Shown: positions 19,534 to 29,821, counted from the first letter of the stretch. The stretch is 64,000 nt of DNA from Burkholderiaceae bacterium (GCA_023954095.1 JAMLIQ010000002.1:1-64000), one strand, 5' to 3'. The notes: generated by a model not told the origin, from the sequence alone. Numbers and translations: made by a program.

Positions 19534-20256
19534 TCATTTGACCTCGCGCAGCGCCACGTACCGAACGCCCGCTCCCTCTACCCGCACAGCCAGGTGATCG
19601 CTGTTTGACACCAGATAGGCGAGCGACTGCGCAACGGTGAACGGAAACAGCACCGGCTGCGACGGCAGGTTCGAGATCGCCAGGGACTTGCCCGCATAAC
19701 GCAAGGCGGCTTCGATCAGCCATGTCGTGAGCTCATCGTTCTCGACGATGGTTGAAGCCAAACGGATCACGCGCTTGCCCTTTTCAACCCGCTCTACAGC
19801 ACCCCAGCCAGCCTGACTCTGAATGACCATGTTGGTCATCCGGTAGGTGCCTTCGCGCTCGCCGTAGGTTTCGCTCATCCGCCGATGGATTTCAGCGGAC
19901 GTGCAATCGCCTTGCAAGGCAGACAAGCGCCCTATCAGCTCGGCCACTTTGCCGAAGAATGGATAGGTGGCCACGGCCACGCCCCAGTGCAATGCGGCAA
20001 CCGGCACGTCAGCCTGCACCTTGAAAATAGCCGCTCCACGATCGGCAAAGTCCACCAGTTCGGCGCGCGGTTCCAGCCACAGACGGTTCAACACTGTGCG
20101 CGTTTTCGTGCGCGCCGCAGCGCCCAGCCCAGCGGCATCCAGCAATGCCTCCAGGTCTTCGAGTGGCGCTACACCCGCGCGAACCTTCAGCGCAGCCGTC
20201 GCCCAATCGAGATGTATGAACCGGTCAAAGCCGATCCGGGGAGCCGACACATTCAT
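19534..20256 (-). CDS. brxA: BREX protein BrxA (type 3 BREX, last gene)
   Basis: This 240-residue protein is predicted alpha-helical (MNVSAPRIGFDRFIHLDWATAALKV...) with no membrane segment or enzymatic motif. The central HRRMSETYGEREGTYRMTNMV and SQAGWGAV look like a small DNA-contacting helical region. The name rests mainly on operon position: in type 3 BREX the order is brxF-brxC-pglX-brxH-pglZ-brxA, and this gene follows pglZ with an ATGA overlap. BrxA proteins are DNA-binding and needed for defence in systems studied. Sequence recognition alone is moderate. Confidence 0.75.
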   Translation of the reverse strand: MNVSAPRIGFDRFIHLDWATAALKVRAGVAPLEDLEALLDAAGLGAAARTKTRTVLNRLWLEPRAELVDFADRGAAIFKVQADVPVAALHWGVAVATYPFFGKVAELIGRLSALQGDCTSAEIHRRMSETYGEREGTYRMTNMVIQSQAGWGAVERVEKGKRVIRLASTIVENDELTTWLIEAALRYAGKSLAISNLPSQPVLFPFTVAQSLAYLVSNSDHLAVRVEGAGVRYVALREVK

Positions 20257-22283
20257 CCTTCACCATTCACACCAGAAACCCTTACAAAAGGAACGATCAA
20301 TTCTTCCACCGACACACCACCATGTACCACCACCTGATCGCGGTCGGGTACGAACGCACTGCGTCCGCATGCGAATAGAGGCATGAAGTTCGCGGGCAGT
20401 CCCGCGATGTCCAGAGGGATCGTTCCTGGATACGCCACCGCTGAATCCGCACGCAGCGATTCGCTGCGATAAATCCGCACACGCTCACCACGCGACTCCG
20501 CGATCACACCCTGATTGGGCCTGCCCACGCCCACGGCATCCACATTGCCGTGATCCGCTGTGACATAGATGCTAAAGCCTTCATTCAGCAGCAGGGCGAA
20601 CAAGCGTTCAACAAACCCCGTTTGCAGCCAGCGATCCAGCCAATACGCTACATCCGCCTTCGATCGCTCGTTATGCAGCCGTTCGTCCACCTCATCAATC
20701 ACCAAACCCAGCACCTTGGGCTTGCGGTCGCCAATGTCAGCTTGCAGCGCATCCAGCTGCTCGACTTGGCGCAGCGCGCGCCGATACATCACATCAGCAG
20801 GCGCGACGCAGCCTTCGTTATGCCAAAACGCTTTCCACAGGGATTCTTCCTTGTTGGTGTGGTCTATCGAATCCTCGAACTCGCGTGGCCGCAAACCGGA
20901 AAACAGCGCCTGGCGTGACACCGACGTCACGGTAGGCAACCATGCAAACGCCGTGTTTTCATCGAACGCCAATGGCTGCTGGCGGGCAATCAAATGTTCC
21001 CTAATTCGCACCCACTGATCGAAAGCCAGTCCGTCGAACACCAGCAAGGCCACCTTGGCCTCGCCCGCATTGCGACGCTGACGCAGGAAGCGCGGAACAT
21101 GATGCAGCATCACAGGGCCTTTGGTCGCTGGTTGCAGGATCAGGTCGGCGTAGTGACGGGCCGCTACCCATGCCTGAAGGCGCTCGTCAGACTGCGCCTG
21201 GATCGCCTTGATGCGCTCTCGAATCGCCGTCATCCGTTCGCCGCCGTCCTTGCCCGATAGATCGTGAACCCGGCTCAACATCTCACCAAACCGTTTGGCG
21301 AAGTCGCTCCACTGCTTGCCCGGCGCATCCACGTCTGGCACCGCCGCAGCCAATGCCGCAATGCTCTTTTCTGCGAGCGCAAACTGCGACCACACATCCT
21401 CGACGATGCCTGCCCTGATCCAGCCCGGCACCGAAGCCGGAACGCCAGAGACGGCCAGCGGATGCAGGCTGCCGTCAAGGAACATCGAATCAATGATGGC
21501 GCGCACATCCGTGTGCTCGAAGGGAATCTCAATCGGTGCGGTCGGTGTGCTGGATGGCGTCACTTCCGACTCCGTGACGCGCCTGCCTTCCAGCTTCAGC
21601 TTGTCCAGATAGCGATACCAAGCATCCTGTACAACGCGTAGCAGAGCGTTCTTGGAAGACAGCCATTGCGCCACCGGCTGCCCGGTGAACAAGTTTCGGC
21701 TCCGCAGAATGCCCGCCACATGCTCGGCAAACGGCTCCGGCAAGGCGCGATTGGCGAAGTGCAGACGCAGCACCTCGCGCCAGAAATCCACCGGCGTGCG
21801 GATGGATCGCGGCGTCAGTTGATAGACGTGTTCGAGGATGAAGTCCCTTGATTCGCCTTCGCCACGCGCCGATTGCAACTCTGTCTGGTGCGCATCGAAC
21901 AGCGCTGCCAGCAGTTCCGGCTCCACCTGCCGCACGGCGCCGTAGGCGAGCTTTGGGAACAACTCGGCCAGAATCATCCGCACCGTGCGGGCATTGCGCA
22001 CGATGTCCCACGGCAAATCATCAGCGTTATCACGGCGCAGATGCACGACCAGCGCCGCCGATGGCGCAGATTCATTGGCATCCCACGCCGCGCGATAGCG
22101 CTCCTCATATTCCGCGCGAAAACCGAACGGATCGTCGTAGCCCATCACTTCAAAACCACGTGTGCGCAATTCGGACAGCAGCCTTTCGTCCAGCAGCACG
22201 CCGTCCGGATCACAGGCTACCCACAAGCGCGAGAGATCCGCCGTGAAAAACCCAAGAATACGCTGATGCCACACGCTGCTCAT
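20253..22283 (-). CDS. pglZ: BREX-3 alkaline-phosphatase-superfamily protein PglZ
   Basis: This 676-residue protein has a C-terminal PglZ domain. The metal-site aspartate segment is VALLVFDGLAFDQW (D417), and the second metal segment is TADHGN at 575-580. Between them is the LPTVTSVSRQALFSG motif, which contains the likely nucleophile (Thr/Ser). The N-terminal ~400 residues are helical and family-specific. PglZ is the hallmark of all BREX and Pgl systems; its substrate is not established. The start overlaps the brxH stop (ATGA) and its own stop overlaps the brxA start. Confidence 0.93.
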   Translation of the reverse strand: MSSVWHQRILGFFTADLSRLWVACDPDGVLLDERLLSELRTRGFEVMGYDDPFGFRAEYEERYRAAWDANESAPSAALVVHLRRDNADDLPWDIVRNARTVRMILAELFPKLAYGAVRQVEPELLAALFDAHQTELQSARGEGESRDFILEHVYQLTPRSIRTPVDFWREVLRLHFANRALPEPFAEHVAGILRSRNLFTGQPVAQWLSSKNALLRVVQDAWYRYLDKLKLEGRRVTESEVTPSSTPTAPIEIPFEHTDVRAIIDSMFLDGSLHPLAVSGVPASVPGWIRAGIVEDVWSQFALAEKSIAALAAAVPDVDAPGKQWSDFAKRFGEMLSRVHDLSGKDGGERMTAIRERIKAIQAQSDERLQAWVAARHYADLILQPATKGPVMLHHVPRFLRQRRNAGEAKVALLVFDGLAFDQWVRIREHLIARQQPLAFDENTAFAWLPTVTSVSRQALFSGLRPREFEDSIDHTNKEESLWKAFWHNEGCVAPADVMYRRALRQVEQLDALQADIGDRKPKVLGLVIDEVDERLHNERSKADVAYWLDRWLQTGFVERLFALLLNEGFSIYVTADHGNVDAVGVGRPNQGVIAESRGERVRIYRSESLRADSAVAYPGTIPLDIAGLPANFMPLFACGRSAFVPDRDQVVVHGGVSVEELIVPFVRVSGVNGEG

Positions 22284-25126
22284 GCCAGCCCCCCTCGGTC
22301 GGTGCTGGCCGTAGCGTCAATTCGCACCATCGCCACGGCGTTCAATTCGGGCGTGGTGGTCTCCATATCACCCAGAGCAGCCAAGCGCGACTCGTGCTCG
22401 GCGCGCAGACTGCGTCGGCGGAACTCGCGGACGGCTGGCAGGCCGATGCGCCCGATGGCATGATCGCGCGCATCGAAAGCGTAGGTGGCGCGGTCCCGCT
22501 CCTCCTTGATGCGGGCGCAGTGCTCCTCCGCAAGCGCGACGAACAGAGGTTCGCCTTGCACTCGGGCCACGGTAAACGATGATTCGAACCAACGCGCCGA
22601 CTCTTCCGCATCGGCCACGCCCTGCACGGACACGGTTTCGGTCAGCAGCAAATCCCACACTCGCTTGGCTGTGGGCACGAAGGGGCGGCCTTCGTCGTTG
22701 ATGAAAACCGGCAGAAACCGCTTGCGGCTGGCGCCTTGCGTAGCCAGCCCGATCTCCCACAACGACCAGACGCCGTTCACCGAGTCCGGCAAACCTGTCA
22801 CACGAACCACGGGCAAGGGCTGCCCCACCACAACGCGCGGCACATCGCTGACGATGGCCTGCGCGCGCGGGTCCTCCAGCGTCAGCCACTGCGCCGCCGG
22901 GTGTTCATCTGCCGCCCGCGCATCAAAGCATGCCTGCGGCGTTTCGCTGTCATCGGCCCAGCGCACGCGCCAGACACCCGACAAACCATCGCCATGCTTC
23001 GTCGCATCTCCGCCGCGCGCCGCCAGCCCATTGACGATGGCGCGCTCTAGCCAGTACTGCGCCGGATGGTCACGCCACTTGCGCGCCTGGTCGGCGTCCA
23101 GGTCATGCGGTGCGGCCAACAAATCACTGCTGGCCCTCGACTCCGCCAGCGTGGCGCGCAGGGTAGATACCACATTGTCTGTTTCCTGCTCGATGGCTTC
23201 CGGATGTTGCAGGCTTTGCACAAACAGCTCATCGAACACCGGCTCCACTTCTGCCGAGTCCATCACATCCGCAGCCTTGTCCACGCCGAACTCCTCGGCA
23301 ATGAGGGCGAGCTTTTCCTCCAGAACCTGCCGCACACGGTGCTCCACCGTGTCTTCCAGCACAAAATTCAGCGCACGCACCACGTACTTCTGCCCGATGC
23401 GATCCACCCGCCCAATGCGCTGCTCGATGCGCATCGGGTTCCACGGCATGTCGAAATTGACGATGACGTGGCAGAACTGCAGGTTCAAACCTTCGCCACC
23501 CGCGTCGGTGGAAATCAGCACGCGCGCATCCTGCGCGAACTGCTGCAAGCTGCGCGTGCGCGCTTCCATGTCCATGCTGCCGTTGAGCGTGGTGACAGCA
23601 AAACCCCGGCTTCCCAGATAGTCCATCAGCATGGCCTGCGTGGGAACGAACTCCGTGAAAATCAGCACCTTTAACGCCGGATCGGCTTCTTCCTGTTGCA
23701 GCTTGTAGATCAGCTCCAGCAGGCTTTCGGCCTTGGCATCGGTGCCTGCGGCTTCTGTGGAACGCGCAAGCTGAAGCAACGTTTCCACTTCCGACTTCTC
23801 CATCTCCAGCCCATTGGCCTGCAACGCCAACTCCACCTGGGCTTCACCGTCCAGCTCGGCCCATTCGTCGGTGCTGAGGTGCTCCCACAGACGGGCTTGC
23901 GTCTGCGGCGTGTCCAGCACCGCTTGCCGTTTTTCCAGCGTGGCGCGGATCGCCGCCGTGCTGCTGGTCACCAGCCGCTGCATCAAGATCATCAAAAAGC
24001 CAACATGGCGCTGCTTGGCCGCCAGCGCCTGGTTGTAGCCGTGGCGCACATAGTCGGTCACGGCTTCGTACAACTGCTGCTGCGCCGCGTGCCGAGCCTG
24101 CCACGCCACCGCGTGCAAGCGCGTGAGCCGGGGCTTAAACAGCGGCTGGCCTTCGGCATTGATGGCGACGCGCTTTTCGGTGCGGATCACAAAAGGCTGC
24201 ACCCGCTCGCGGCTGACGCTGCCTTCATCAGGGAAGGCATCCCTATCTAGCAACTGCATCAGGCGCATGAACTGGTCGGTTTTACCCTGGTGCGGCGTGG
24301 CTGAAAGCAGCAGCAAGTAAGGCGAGGCTTCCGCCAGCGCCGCGCCCAGCTTGTAGCGCGCCACCTGCTCGGTGCTGCCGCCCATGCGGTGCGCTTCGTC
24401 AATGATGACCAAATCCCACGCCGCCGACACCAAGTCCTCGAAGCGCTCGCGGTTGTAGGTCTGGAGTTGTTCCAGACCCCAGCCGCGCCGCGCTTCCAGC
24501 GGTTTCACTGAATCCAGTGCGCAGATCACCTGATCGTGCATGCGCCACGGATTGTCCTCGGCATCTTCCCCACGCCACTGGCGCAATGCCGCGAGCGCGG
24601 ACGGTTCGAAAAAATGGAACGGTTCACCAAAGTGCGAACGCATCTCCGCCTGCCATTGGCGCACCAGCCCCTTGGGCGCAACCACCAGAATCCGCTTCGC
24701 ACGGCCACGCAGCTTCAGCTCGCGCAGCACCAGGCCCGCCTCGATGGTCTTGCCCAAACCCACCTCATCCGCCAGCAAGTAGCGCACGCGGTCACGGCTC
24801 ACGGCCCGATTCAGCGCGTAGAGCTGGTGCGGCAGCGGGATGACACTGGACTGGATGGGCGCCAGCAGCAGGTTGTCTTCGAGCGCGTCCTGCAACTTGG
24901 CCGCTGCCGTGGCGTGCAGCAACTGCTCCACCGTTGGCTGCACGCTGGCCAGCGGCGCCAGTTCCGCCGCGCGTGCGCGCAACACCGCGCCCTTGCCGGG
25001 CAACCACACGCGATATGCTGCATCGCCCCACAGCGCCAACCGCTCCACCACACGGCAGGGCGCGGCCTGCCGGATGTGCCAGCACCAGTCACCGGTGTCG
25101 AAGCCGCTGCTACCCGTCTGCGCCAT
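22280..25126 (-). CDS. brxHII: BREX-3 SNF2/RapA-like helicase BrxH
   Basis: This 948-residue superfamily 2 translocase has Walker A DEVGLGKT (120-127), DEAH (243-246, LVIIDEAHRMGG), LLLSATPHQG and the C-terminal lobe with STDAGGEGLNLQ and RIEQRIGRVDRIGQ. The layout matches RapA-like helicases, with a helical N-terminal domain and a C-terminal extension of about 300 residues. It is the BrxHII-type component expected between pglX and pglZ in type 3 BREX. It starts 3 bp after pglX and overlaps pglZ by 4 bases. Confidence 0.92.
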   Translation of the reverse strand: MAQTGSSGFDTGDWCWHIRQAAPCRVVERLALWGDAAYRVWLPGKGAVLRARAAELAPLASVQPTVEQLLHATAAAKLQDALEDNLLLAPIQSSVIPLPHQLYALNRAVSRDRVRYLLADEVGLGKTIEAGLVLRELKLRGRAKRILVVAPKGLVRQWQAEMRSHFGEPFHFFEPSALAALRQWRGEDAEDNPWRMHDQVICALDSVKPLEARRGWGLEQLQTYNRERFEDLVSAAWDLVIIDEAHRMGGSTEQVARYKLGAALAEASPYLLLLSATPHQGKTDQFMRLMQLLDRDAFPDEGSVSRERVQPFVIRTEKRVAINAEGQPLFKPRLTRLHAVAWQARHAAQQQLYEAVTDYVRHGYNQALAAKQRHVGFLMILMQRLVTSSTAAIRATLEKRQAVLDTPQTQARLWEHLSTDEWAELDGEAQVELALQANGLEMEKSEVETLLQLARSTEAAGTDAKAESLLELIYKLQQEEADPALKVLIFTEFVPTQAMLMDYLGSRGFAVTTLNGSMDMEARTRSLQQFAQDARVLISTDAGGEGLNLQFCHVIVNFDMPWNPMRIEQRIGRVDRIGQKYVVRALNFVLEDTVEHRVRQVLEEKLALIAEEFGVDKAADVMDSAEVEPVFDELFVQSLQHPEAIEQETDNVVSTLRATLAESRASSDLLAAPHDLDADQARKWRDHPAQYWLERAIVNGLAARGGDATKHGDGLSGVWRVRWADDSETPQACFDARAADEHPAAQWLTLEDPRAQAIVSDVPRVVVGQPLPVVRVTGLPDSVNGVWSLWEIGLATQGASRKRFLPVFINDEGRPFVPTAKRVWDLLLTETVSVQGVADAEESARWFESSFTVARVQGEPLFVALAEEHCARIKEERDRATYAFDARDHAIGRIGLPAVREFRRRSLRAEHESRLAALGDMETTTPELNAVAMVRIDATASTDRGGLA

Positions 25127-25129
25127 TAC

Positions 25130-27913
25130 TCACGCCCCGTCTTCGCTGCGCGTCAGCGCCATGTCGTACAGGGTCAGCAGCTTCTCGTCTTCTTGCAGGG
25201 TTTCGTCCGGCAGCTTATGGGCAATGGCGAGGATGGTGGCGTAGTCCTTCGCCGACCACGCGGCGCGAAAACCGGCGCGCAGCACCTCCAGGCGCGACTC
25301 CTTGATCTTGCGGCCGGTGAAGGTTTTGTAGTGCTCGAATTCCTTGAGCAGCGCCTTTTCACGCTTCTTCTCCAGGTCTTGCGCCTTGTTCGGGTCGGGC
25401 ACATACCAGCGGTCTTGCGCGCGAGCGACAAGGCGAGGGTCGGACTTCTCCAGCCCCCGCAGATCGTGGTAGTTGGTGGAGAGGTAGCGGTGAATCTGGC
25501 TGGGCACCTCGCCCGCGCCCTCGTAGCGCAGGAAGTTGGCTTCCAGCAGCGCGGCGAGTTCCGGGCGGGTTTCATGCTTCTTCCAGCCCGCGCCCAATTG
25601 TTTGATGAACTCGGGGTGAATGTCCTGGTAGGTGGATGGCCGCGCCTTCAGGTAGTCCGCCGCCCAGTCGATGGCACTGCGCTCGTCGGAGACGAACAGC
25701 TCCATCTGCGGCGCTTGCGCCACTTGCGCGCGCTTCTTGTCATATTCTGTCACCTGCTCGGGCAGGAAGACCATGCCGTCGCGTTCGGGAAAGCGGCTGC
25801 GCAGGCTGGAAAGGAATTCGTCGGTGGACAGCGGCACCGGCGCGTCGTGGCGCACGAACCAGGCCACCATGCGGTCGAAAATGCGGCGCGGGTCGCGTTC
25901 GACGATGAATTCCAGCTCGCCGTTTTTTACCTTGGTAACCGACAGTTGCCGCAAATGCGTCTGCACGAAATCCCAGGCCGACTCCACCGTGCCGCCGCTT
26001 CTCTTGAAGCGTTCTTCCAGCCCGCCGTTGGGCTTGTAGGCTGAAATCACCAAATCCTGCTTCACGGCGGTGGTGGACGTGACTTGCCGGTAGCTGCCCT
26101 GCACCTTGTCCAGCGCCGTCACTTCGGCCACCACGAAGCCCGCCTGCTGCAAGGCCACCTGAATCGCGTTCCACACCGCCGCCTTGCTATTGGAGAACAC
26201 CACCGTCATCCAGCGCCCGGGCTTGAGCACGCGGTTGTACTCGGCAAAGCAGCGCTGCATCAGGTGCTGGTACTCGGGCAGCGCCTTGTGCTTGAACTTG
26301 TCGATGATGGCTTCGGGCTCGGCGTCAGTGGTGACACCGTGCCAGGCCTCAACCAGAAAGTTCAGGTCGGCGTAGTAGATGTTTTCGCCGAAGGGCGGGT
26401 CGGTAAAGATGTAGTCCACCGAACCATCGTGCAGCGGCAACCGCGCCGCCGTGCCGGTGTTGATCGCCGCGCCGCTCGTGTCAACTTTAAAATGGCTGAA
26501 GGCCTTGACCAACCGATCCAGCTTGCCCCCAAGGTTGTACCAAGGGCTGCATTCGGCGTGTTGCGAAGCGACGTAGTACACGCCAGTCAGCTGACGATTC
26601 ACTTGTGAGCCGCCGGGGCGGCCTTGTTGAATGGGTTGATAGCGATTGAGAACCGACAAACCCCAAATCGCCTGCTCCACCATGAACACCAGAAAGCCGC
26701 GAATCCGCGCGTCCGGGTTCGCTTGCGCCTTTGCCCACAGCAAGCCCATTGCCTGTGCGGCGCGCGGCAGATAGAAGTGATGCACATGGGTGAAGCCCTT
26801 GGGCGCAATTCGCGAGCCGTGGTACATGGCTTCGATGGGAAAACGGGTGGTCGGCACGGCTGCGGGCAGCGGCCAGGCGTCGATCTTGGCCAGCGTGGCC
26901 AGGTCCGCGGCGTCTGGCGCTTTCTCGTAGCGCACCTTGCCAACGGCGTAACTGATGATGGACGGCTGAAACTTGACCCGCTGCCACGATTGCCCCGTCG
27001 CCGGATCGACGCGCGTTTCCAGCACGCGCTCCAACCTGTCCTTGTTCAGTTCCGCACCGCAATGCGGGCACGGAAAAACGTCGCGCACGCGCTTGCTTTC
27101 GTCTTCCAACGCTTCGTCGAGAAAATTCACCGTGCCCGCGCATTCCGGGCAACTGAACACCTCGCTCCACACGGTGTATTCGATGCGGCCCTTGGTCTTG
27201 CCATCGCTGTGCAGCGTTTCATACATCCAGCCAATGTCCTGCTCAACCTCCTTGAGCAATTGCTTGCCCGCCTGGGCAAAGGCATCCACATCGAAGGGAA
27301 TGTTGTAGTTGGCGCCGATGAAGGTGGCAGCGGGCGACAGGTCGTTGAGTACCGCGCGGCGTGCGCCCCATTGCGGCGCGGTGCGGCCTTCCTTCTTCCA
27401 CGCCATTTCCAGCTCGTGCCGGTAGCTGGCCGGGGCCGTGCCACACCACTGCGCCGCTACGCCGGTCATACCCGAGCCGGAAAAGCCGTCCAGCACCACA
27501 TCGCCGGGGTTGGTGTAGTGCAAGATGGACGGCACGATGGCCAGGTGCGGCACCTTGGTGTGGTAGCTGTGCGCCTTGTAGATGGCGTCGGTCTTGCCCA
27601 CGCTCACGTCAATCGCCAGCGGCTCGCGGCTGTACTTCACCGCCGGGTCGTAGGGCGTGCCATAGTGCGCCACAAACTCCGCCAGCCACGGGTTCGGGCA
27701 GGCGGTGTAGTACGGCGGGTCGGACATGGCGAGGATGGCTTCGTCCGTGCCAGTCGGAAAGCCTTCCTGCTGGCGAAAGGCCGGGTCTTGCAGTCTTTTT
27801 GCCAGCAAACCCAGGTAATACAAGCGCCGGGCGCTATCATTTTCGAATGTCTGACCGAGGCATTCGACCGGGCCGACAGCTTCGCTGCGCTGGTCTTGGA
27901 GTAAGTCGCTCAT
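25130..27913 (-). CDS. pglXI: BREX-3 DNA methyltransferase PglXI (DUF1156-like)
   Basis: This 927-residue putative N6-adenine DNA methyltransferase has the AdoMet motif DGFSGSGMTG (142-151) and catalytic DPPY in SDPPYYT (64-70). A second DPPF motif lies at 505-508 (YIFTDPPFGENIYYAD). Two CxxC pairs, CPEC (255-258) and CPHC (282-285), form a likely zinc knuckle. In BREX, host DNA is methylated at a non-palindromic site and phage DNA replication is blocked. The catalytic motif ahead of motif I indicates a permuted, beta-type order. It lies between the GHKL-nuclease gene (18-bp gap) and brxH (3-bp gap). Confidence 0.92.
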   Translation of the reverse strand: MSDLLQDQRSEAVGPVECLGQTFENDSARRLYYLGLLAKRLQDPAFRQQEGFPTGTDEAILAMSDPPYYTACPNPWLAEFVAHYGTPYDPAVKYSREPLAIDVSVGKTDAIYKAHSYHTKVPHLAIVPSILHYTNPGDVVLDGFSGSGMTGVAAQWCGTAPASYRHELEMAWKKEGRTAPQWGARRAVLNDLSPAATFIGANYNIPFDVDAFAQAGKQLLKEVEQDIGWMYETLHSDGKTKGRIEYTVWSEVFSCPECAGTVNFLDEALEDESKRVRDVFPCPHCGAELNKDRLERVLETRVDPATGQSWQRVKFQPSIISYAVGKVRYEKAPDAADLATLAKIDAWPLPAAVPTTRFPIEAMYHGSRIAPKGFTHVHHFYLPRAAQAMGLLWAKAQANPDARIRGFLVFMVEQAIWGLSVLNRYQPIQQGRPGGSQVNRQLTGVYYVASQHAECSPWYNLGGKLDRLVKAFSHFKVDTSGAAINTGTAARLPLHDGSVDYIFTDPPFGENIYYADLNFLVEAWHGVTTDAEPEAIIDKFKHKALPEYQHLMQRCFAEYNRVLKPGRWMTVVFSNSKAAVWNAIQVALQQAGFVVAEVTALDKVQGSYRQVTSTTAVKQDLVISAYKPNGGLEERFKRSGGTVESAWDFVQTHLRQLSVTKVKNGELEFIVERDPRRIFDRMVAWFVRHDAPVPLSTDEFLSSLRSRFPERDGMVFLPEQVTEYDKKRAQVAQAPQMELFVSDERSAIDWAADYLKARPSTYQDIHPEFIKQLGAGWKKHETRPELAALLEANFLRYEGAGEVPSQIHRYLSTNYHDLRGLEKSDPRLVARAQDRWYVPDPNKAQDLEKKREKALLKEFEHYKTFTGRKIKESRLEVLRAGFRAAWSAKDYATILAIAHKLPDETLQEDEKLLTLYDMALTRSEDGA

Positions 27914-27931
27914 CTTAATTCGTCTTCTAAT

Positions 27932-29821
27932 TTATTCATCGACCGGCGATTCGCCATCAGCGTGGTTTTCAGCATATTTCTTCATGCCGTCCCGCAGAAT
28001 TTCAAGGAATGTGTGATTTCTGCACTCGGCATCTGCCACGATCGCATCGAAAGACACTACAAAGGTTGGCGTGGGAATAATCCGTCCATCAGGATGCGGG
28101 GTATCGAATTCCTGATAGTAGACCTTGCCTTTCGAGAAAAAAGGCGTCCACTTAAATTGCCGCAACCGAAAGGCTGTGGTGTCATTGATATTCATGATTG
28201 CGTAGTACCAGACCCTTTGAATGTTCGGACAATATGCCACCAGCTTTCCGGCTCGGTCGAGCAGTTGATTGACTGCATAAAAATTGTCTTTTTCTTCGTC
28301 AGTTTTCTTTTTTATTTCAACCACCACCACATCGACCGGCGCAGTGTCATTCGGATCAGCCGAGAAGATCATGGCAATATCTGGCCTTCCCGTATCACCT
28401 GCGTTTTCATCGTCTAGGCGTATGGCATTGATGACGGCATCCATGCTCTTCTCGCTCAGGATCGTGCGAAACACCATGAACTTGTCGTCGAGCAACCAGG
28501 CATTGTTCTGGTATATCTCGGATGACAAGGTGTCTTGCGAAAACTCCTTGAACCTTGGAACGATCAGATTGTGTATCTCGGCTTCGGCGTTATCAGCCGT
28601 CATTTCCTTCATGCGGGCAATGATCTTGTCGCGGTACAAAATGTACTCTGTCAAAGTTCGAGAAGACAGCTCCAGCGATTTTTCATATGCCGTTTCACTC
28701 AGTTTTTCACACTGAAGAATTTCTTTTTGAATGCGAAAAAACTGCTGCTGGGCGATTGCCAAAGCATCGTCTCTGTCAATCAGACCGACGGTATCTGTTT
28801 CGAAGAACCCGAGCAAATGTGGGAATTGCTCTTCAAACTTCTCTTTAATTTTCTCGTTTTTTTCGGTTATCTGCGGGACCTTCTCCGCCAGCACTTTGCC
28901 CAGTTCACGGCGCAAAACGCGGGAGAGACGTGCTTGTTGAATGCCTTCAGGTAACACCAATTTCTGCCGCGAGCTATCTACATTAGAGTGAAAAATTTCC
29001 GATTCGAATAGAAAAACACACAGGTAGCCTGCCGGAAATGACGACGGTGATATCAGGTTGGCCGGTATCGTTCGTCCGTCGATACTGAACGCCGTAAGGG
29101 AGCTACCTTTTCCTGCCACCGATTCGATGTGGTAGTACATGTCAATGGCCGAAATCGCGTCCAGCGAATCATCCTGGATCGTGATCTTGGTCATTGACGG
29201 CAAGTCATCGGGCGTTATTGCTGTTTCGTGAGGGAAAAACTCTTTCTGCGCGTTGCTTTCATTGGTCTTCAGGCTGATAGAAATTTTGAATGCCTTGCCG
29301 TCACGTTTGCGCGCATCCAGCGTTGGCAGGAATTGTTCGATCAAGAGTGGCTTGAGTGCGTCGGGTTTCAAATCGTCATAGGATTTGACACGATCTTTCG
29401 CAAAACCATTGAATACCAATGTTGTTTTGACTGGCTGCTCATCTTTCAGATTTTCGATTGGTACATTGCTATCGAAACCATCTTTGAAGATAAAGGTCCT
29501 GCGCCATTTGCTGCGGGTGCTAGTAACATCCACCCGGCTGAAGTAGTTGAGAAATACCAGGCGACCGATGCCTTTGTGGAACTTGTCCCTGGGCCTCAGT
29601 AGTTTTCTGAAACGCTCAAAGTTTTCGTCTGTGAATCCATCACCGTTGTCCGAAACCGTGATTTTCAGTGTTTCCGGCTTGTCGAATGCCTGCACATCAA
29701 TATCTATGGATATTTCGGTCGCACCAGCATCCAACGCATTGGCAAGCGCTTCAAAATAAACCAATGTTAACGACGGATTGGGGAAAAATAGCCTGATGGC
29801 CCCAGAGGTTTCAATGTCCAT
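27932..29821 (-). CDS. GHKL (HSP90-like) ATPase fused to a PD-(D/E)XK-like nuclease domain
   Basis: This is a 629-residue protein. The N-terminal GHKL ATPase fold has the N-box EALANALDAGA (24-34, with N28 as the Mg ligand), G1 box DNGDGF (58-63) and lid motif KGIGR (83-87). The middle is helical. The C-terminal region has D481 (GRPDIAMIFS) and E502-x-K504 (DVVVVEIKKK), spaced as in PD-(D/E)XK nucleases, followed by a helix (FYAVNQLLDRAGKLVAY) and aromatic strands. I do not recognise a named family. The gene overlaps the AlbA_2 gene by 11 bases and precedes pglX by 18 bp, so it is co-transcribed within the BREX core. An ATP-gated nuclease partner of BREX is an inference. Confidence 0.82.
   Translation of the reverse strand: MDIETSGAIRLFFPNPSLTLVYFEALANALDAGATEISIDIDVQAFDKPETLKITVSDNGDGFTDENFERFRKLLRPRDKFHKGIGRLVFLNYFSRVDVTSTRSKWRRTFIFKDGFDSNVPIENLKDEQPVKTTLVFNGFAKDRVKSYDDLKPDALKPLLIEQFLPTLDARKRDGKAFKISISLKTNESNAQKEFFPHETAITPDDLPSMTKITIQDDSLDAISAIDMYYHIESVAGKGSSLTAFSIDGRTIPANLISPSSFPAGYLCVFLFESEIFHSNVDSSRQKLVLPEGIQQARLSRVLRRELGKVLAEKVPQITEKNEKIKEKFEEQFPHLLGFFETDTVGLIDRDDALAIAQQQFFRIQKEILQCEKLSETAYEKSLELSSRTLTEYILYRDKIIARMKEMTADNAEAEIHNLIVPRFKEFSQDTLSSEIYQNNAWLLDDKFMVFRTILSEKSMDAVINAIRLDDENAGDTGRPDIAMIFSADPNDTAPVDVVVVEIKKKTDEEKDNFYAVNQLLDRAGKLVAYCPNIQRVWYYAIMNINDTTAFRLRQFKWTPFFSKGKVYYQEFDTPHPDGRIIPTPTFVVSFDAIVADAECRNHTFLEILRDGMKKYAENHADGESPVDE

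Noticed and set aside
24536-27904. Two long plus-strand open frames (502 and 426 codons) opposite brxH and pglX
   Set aside because: Antisense shadows of genes with full catalytic motifs.
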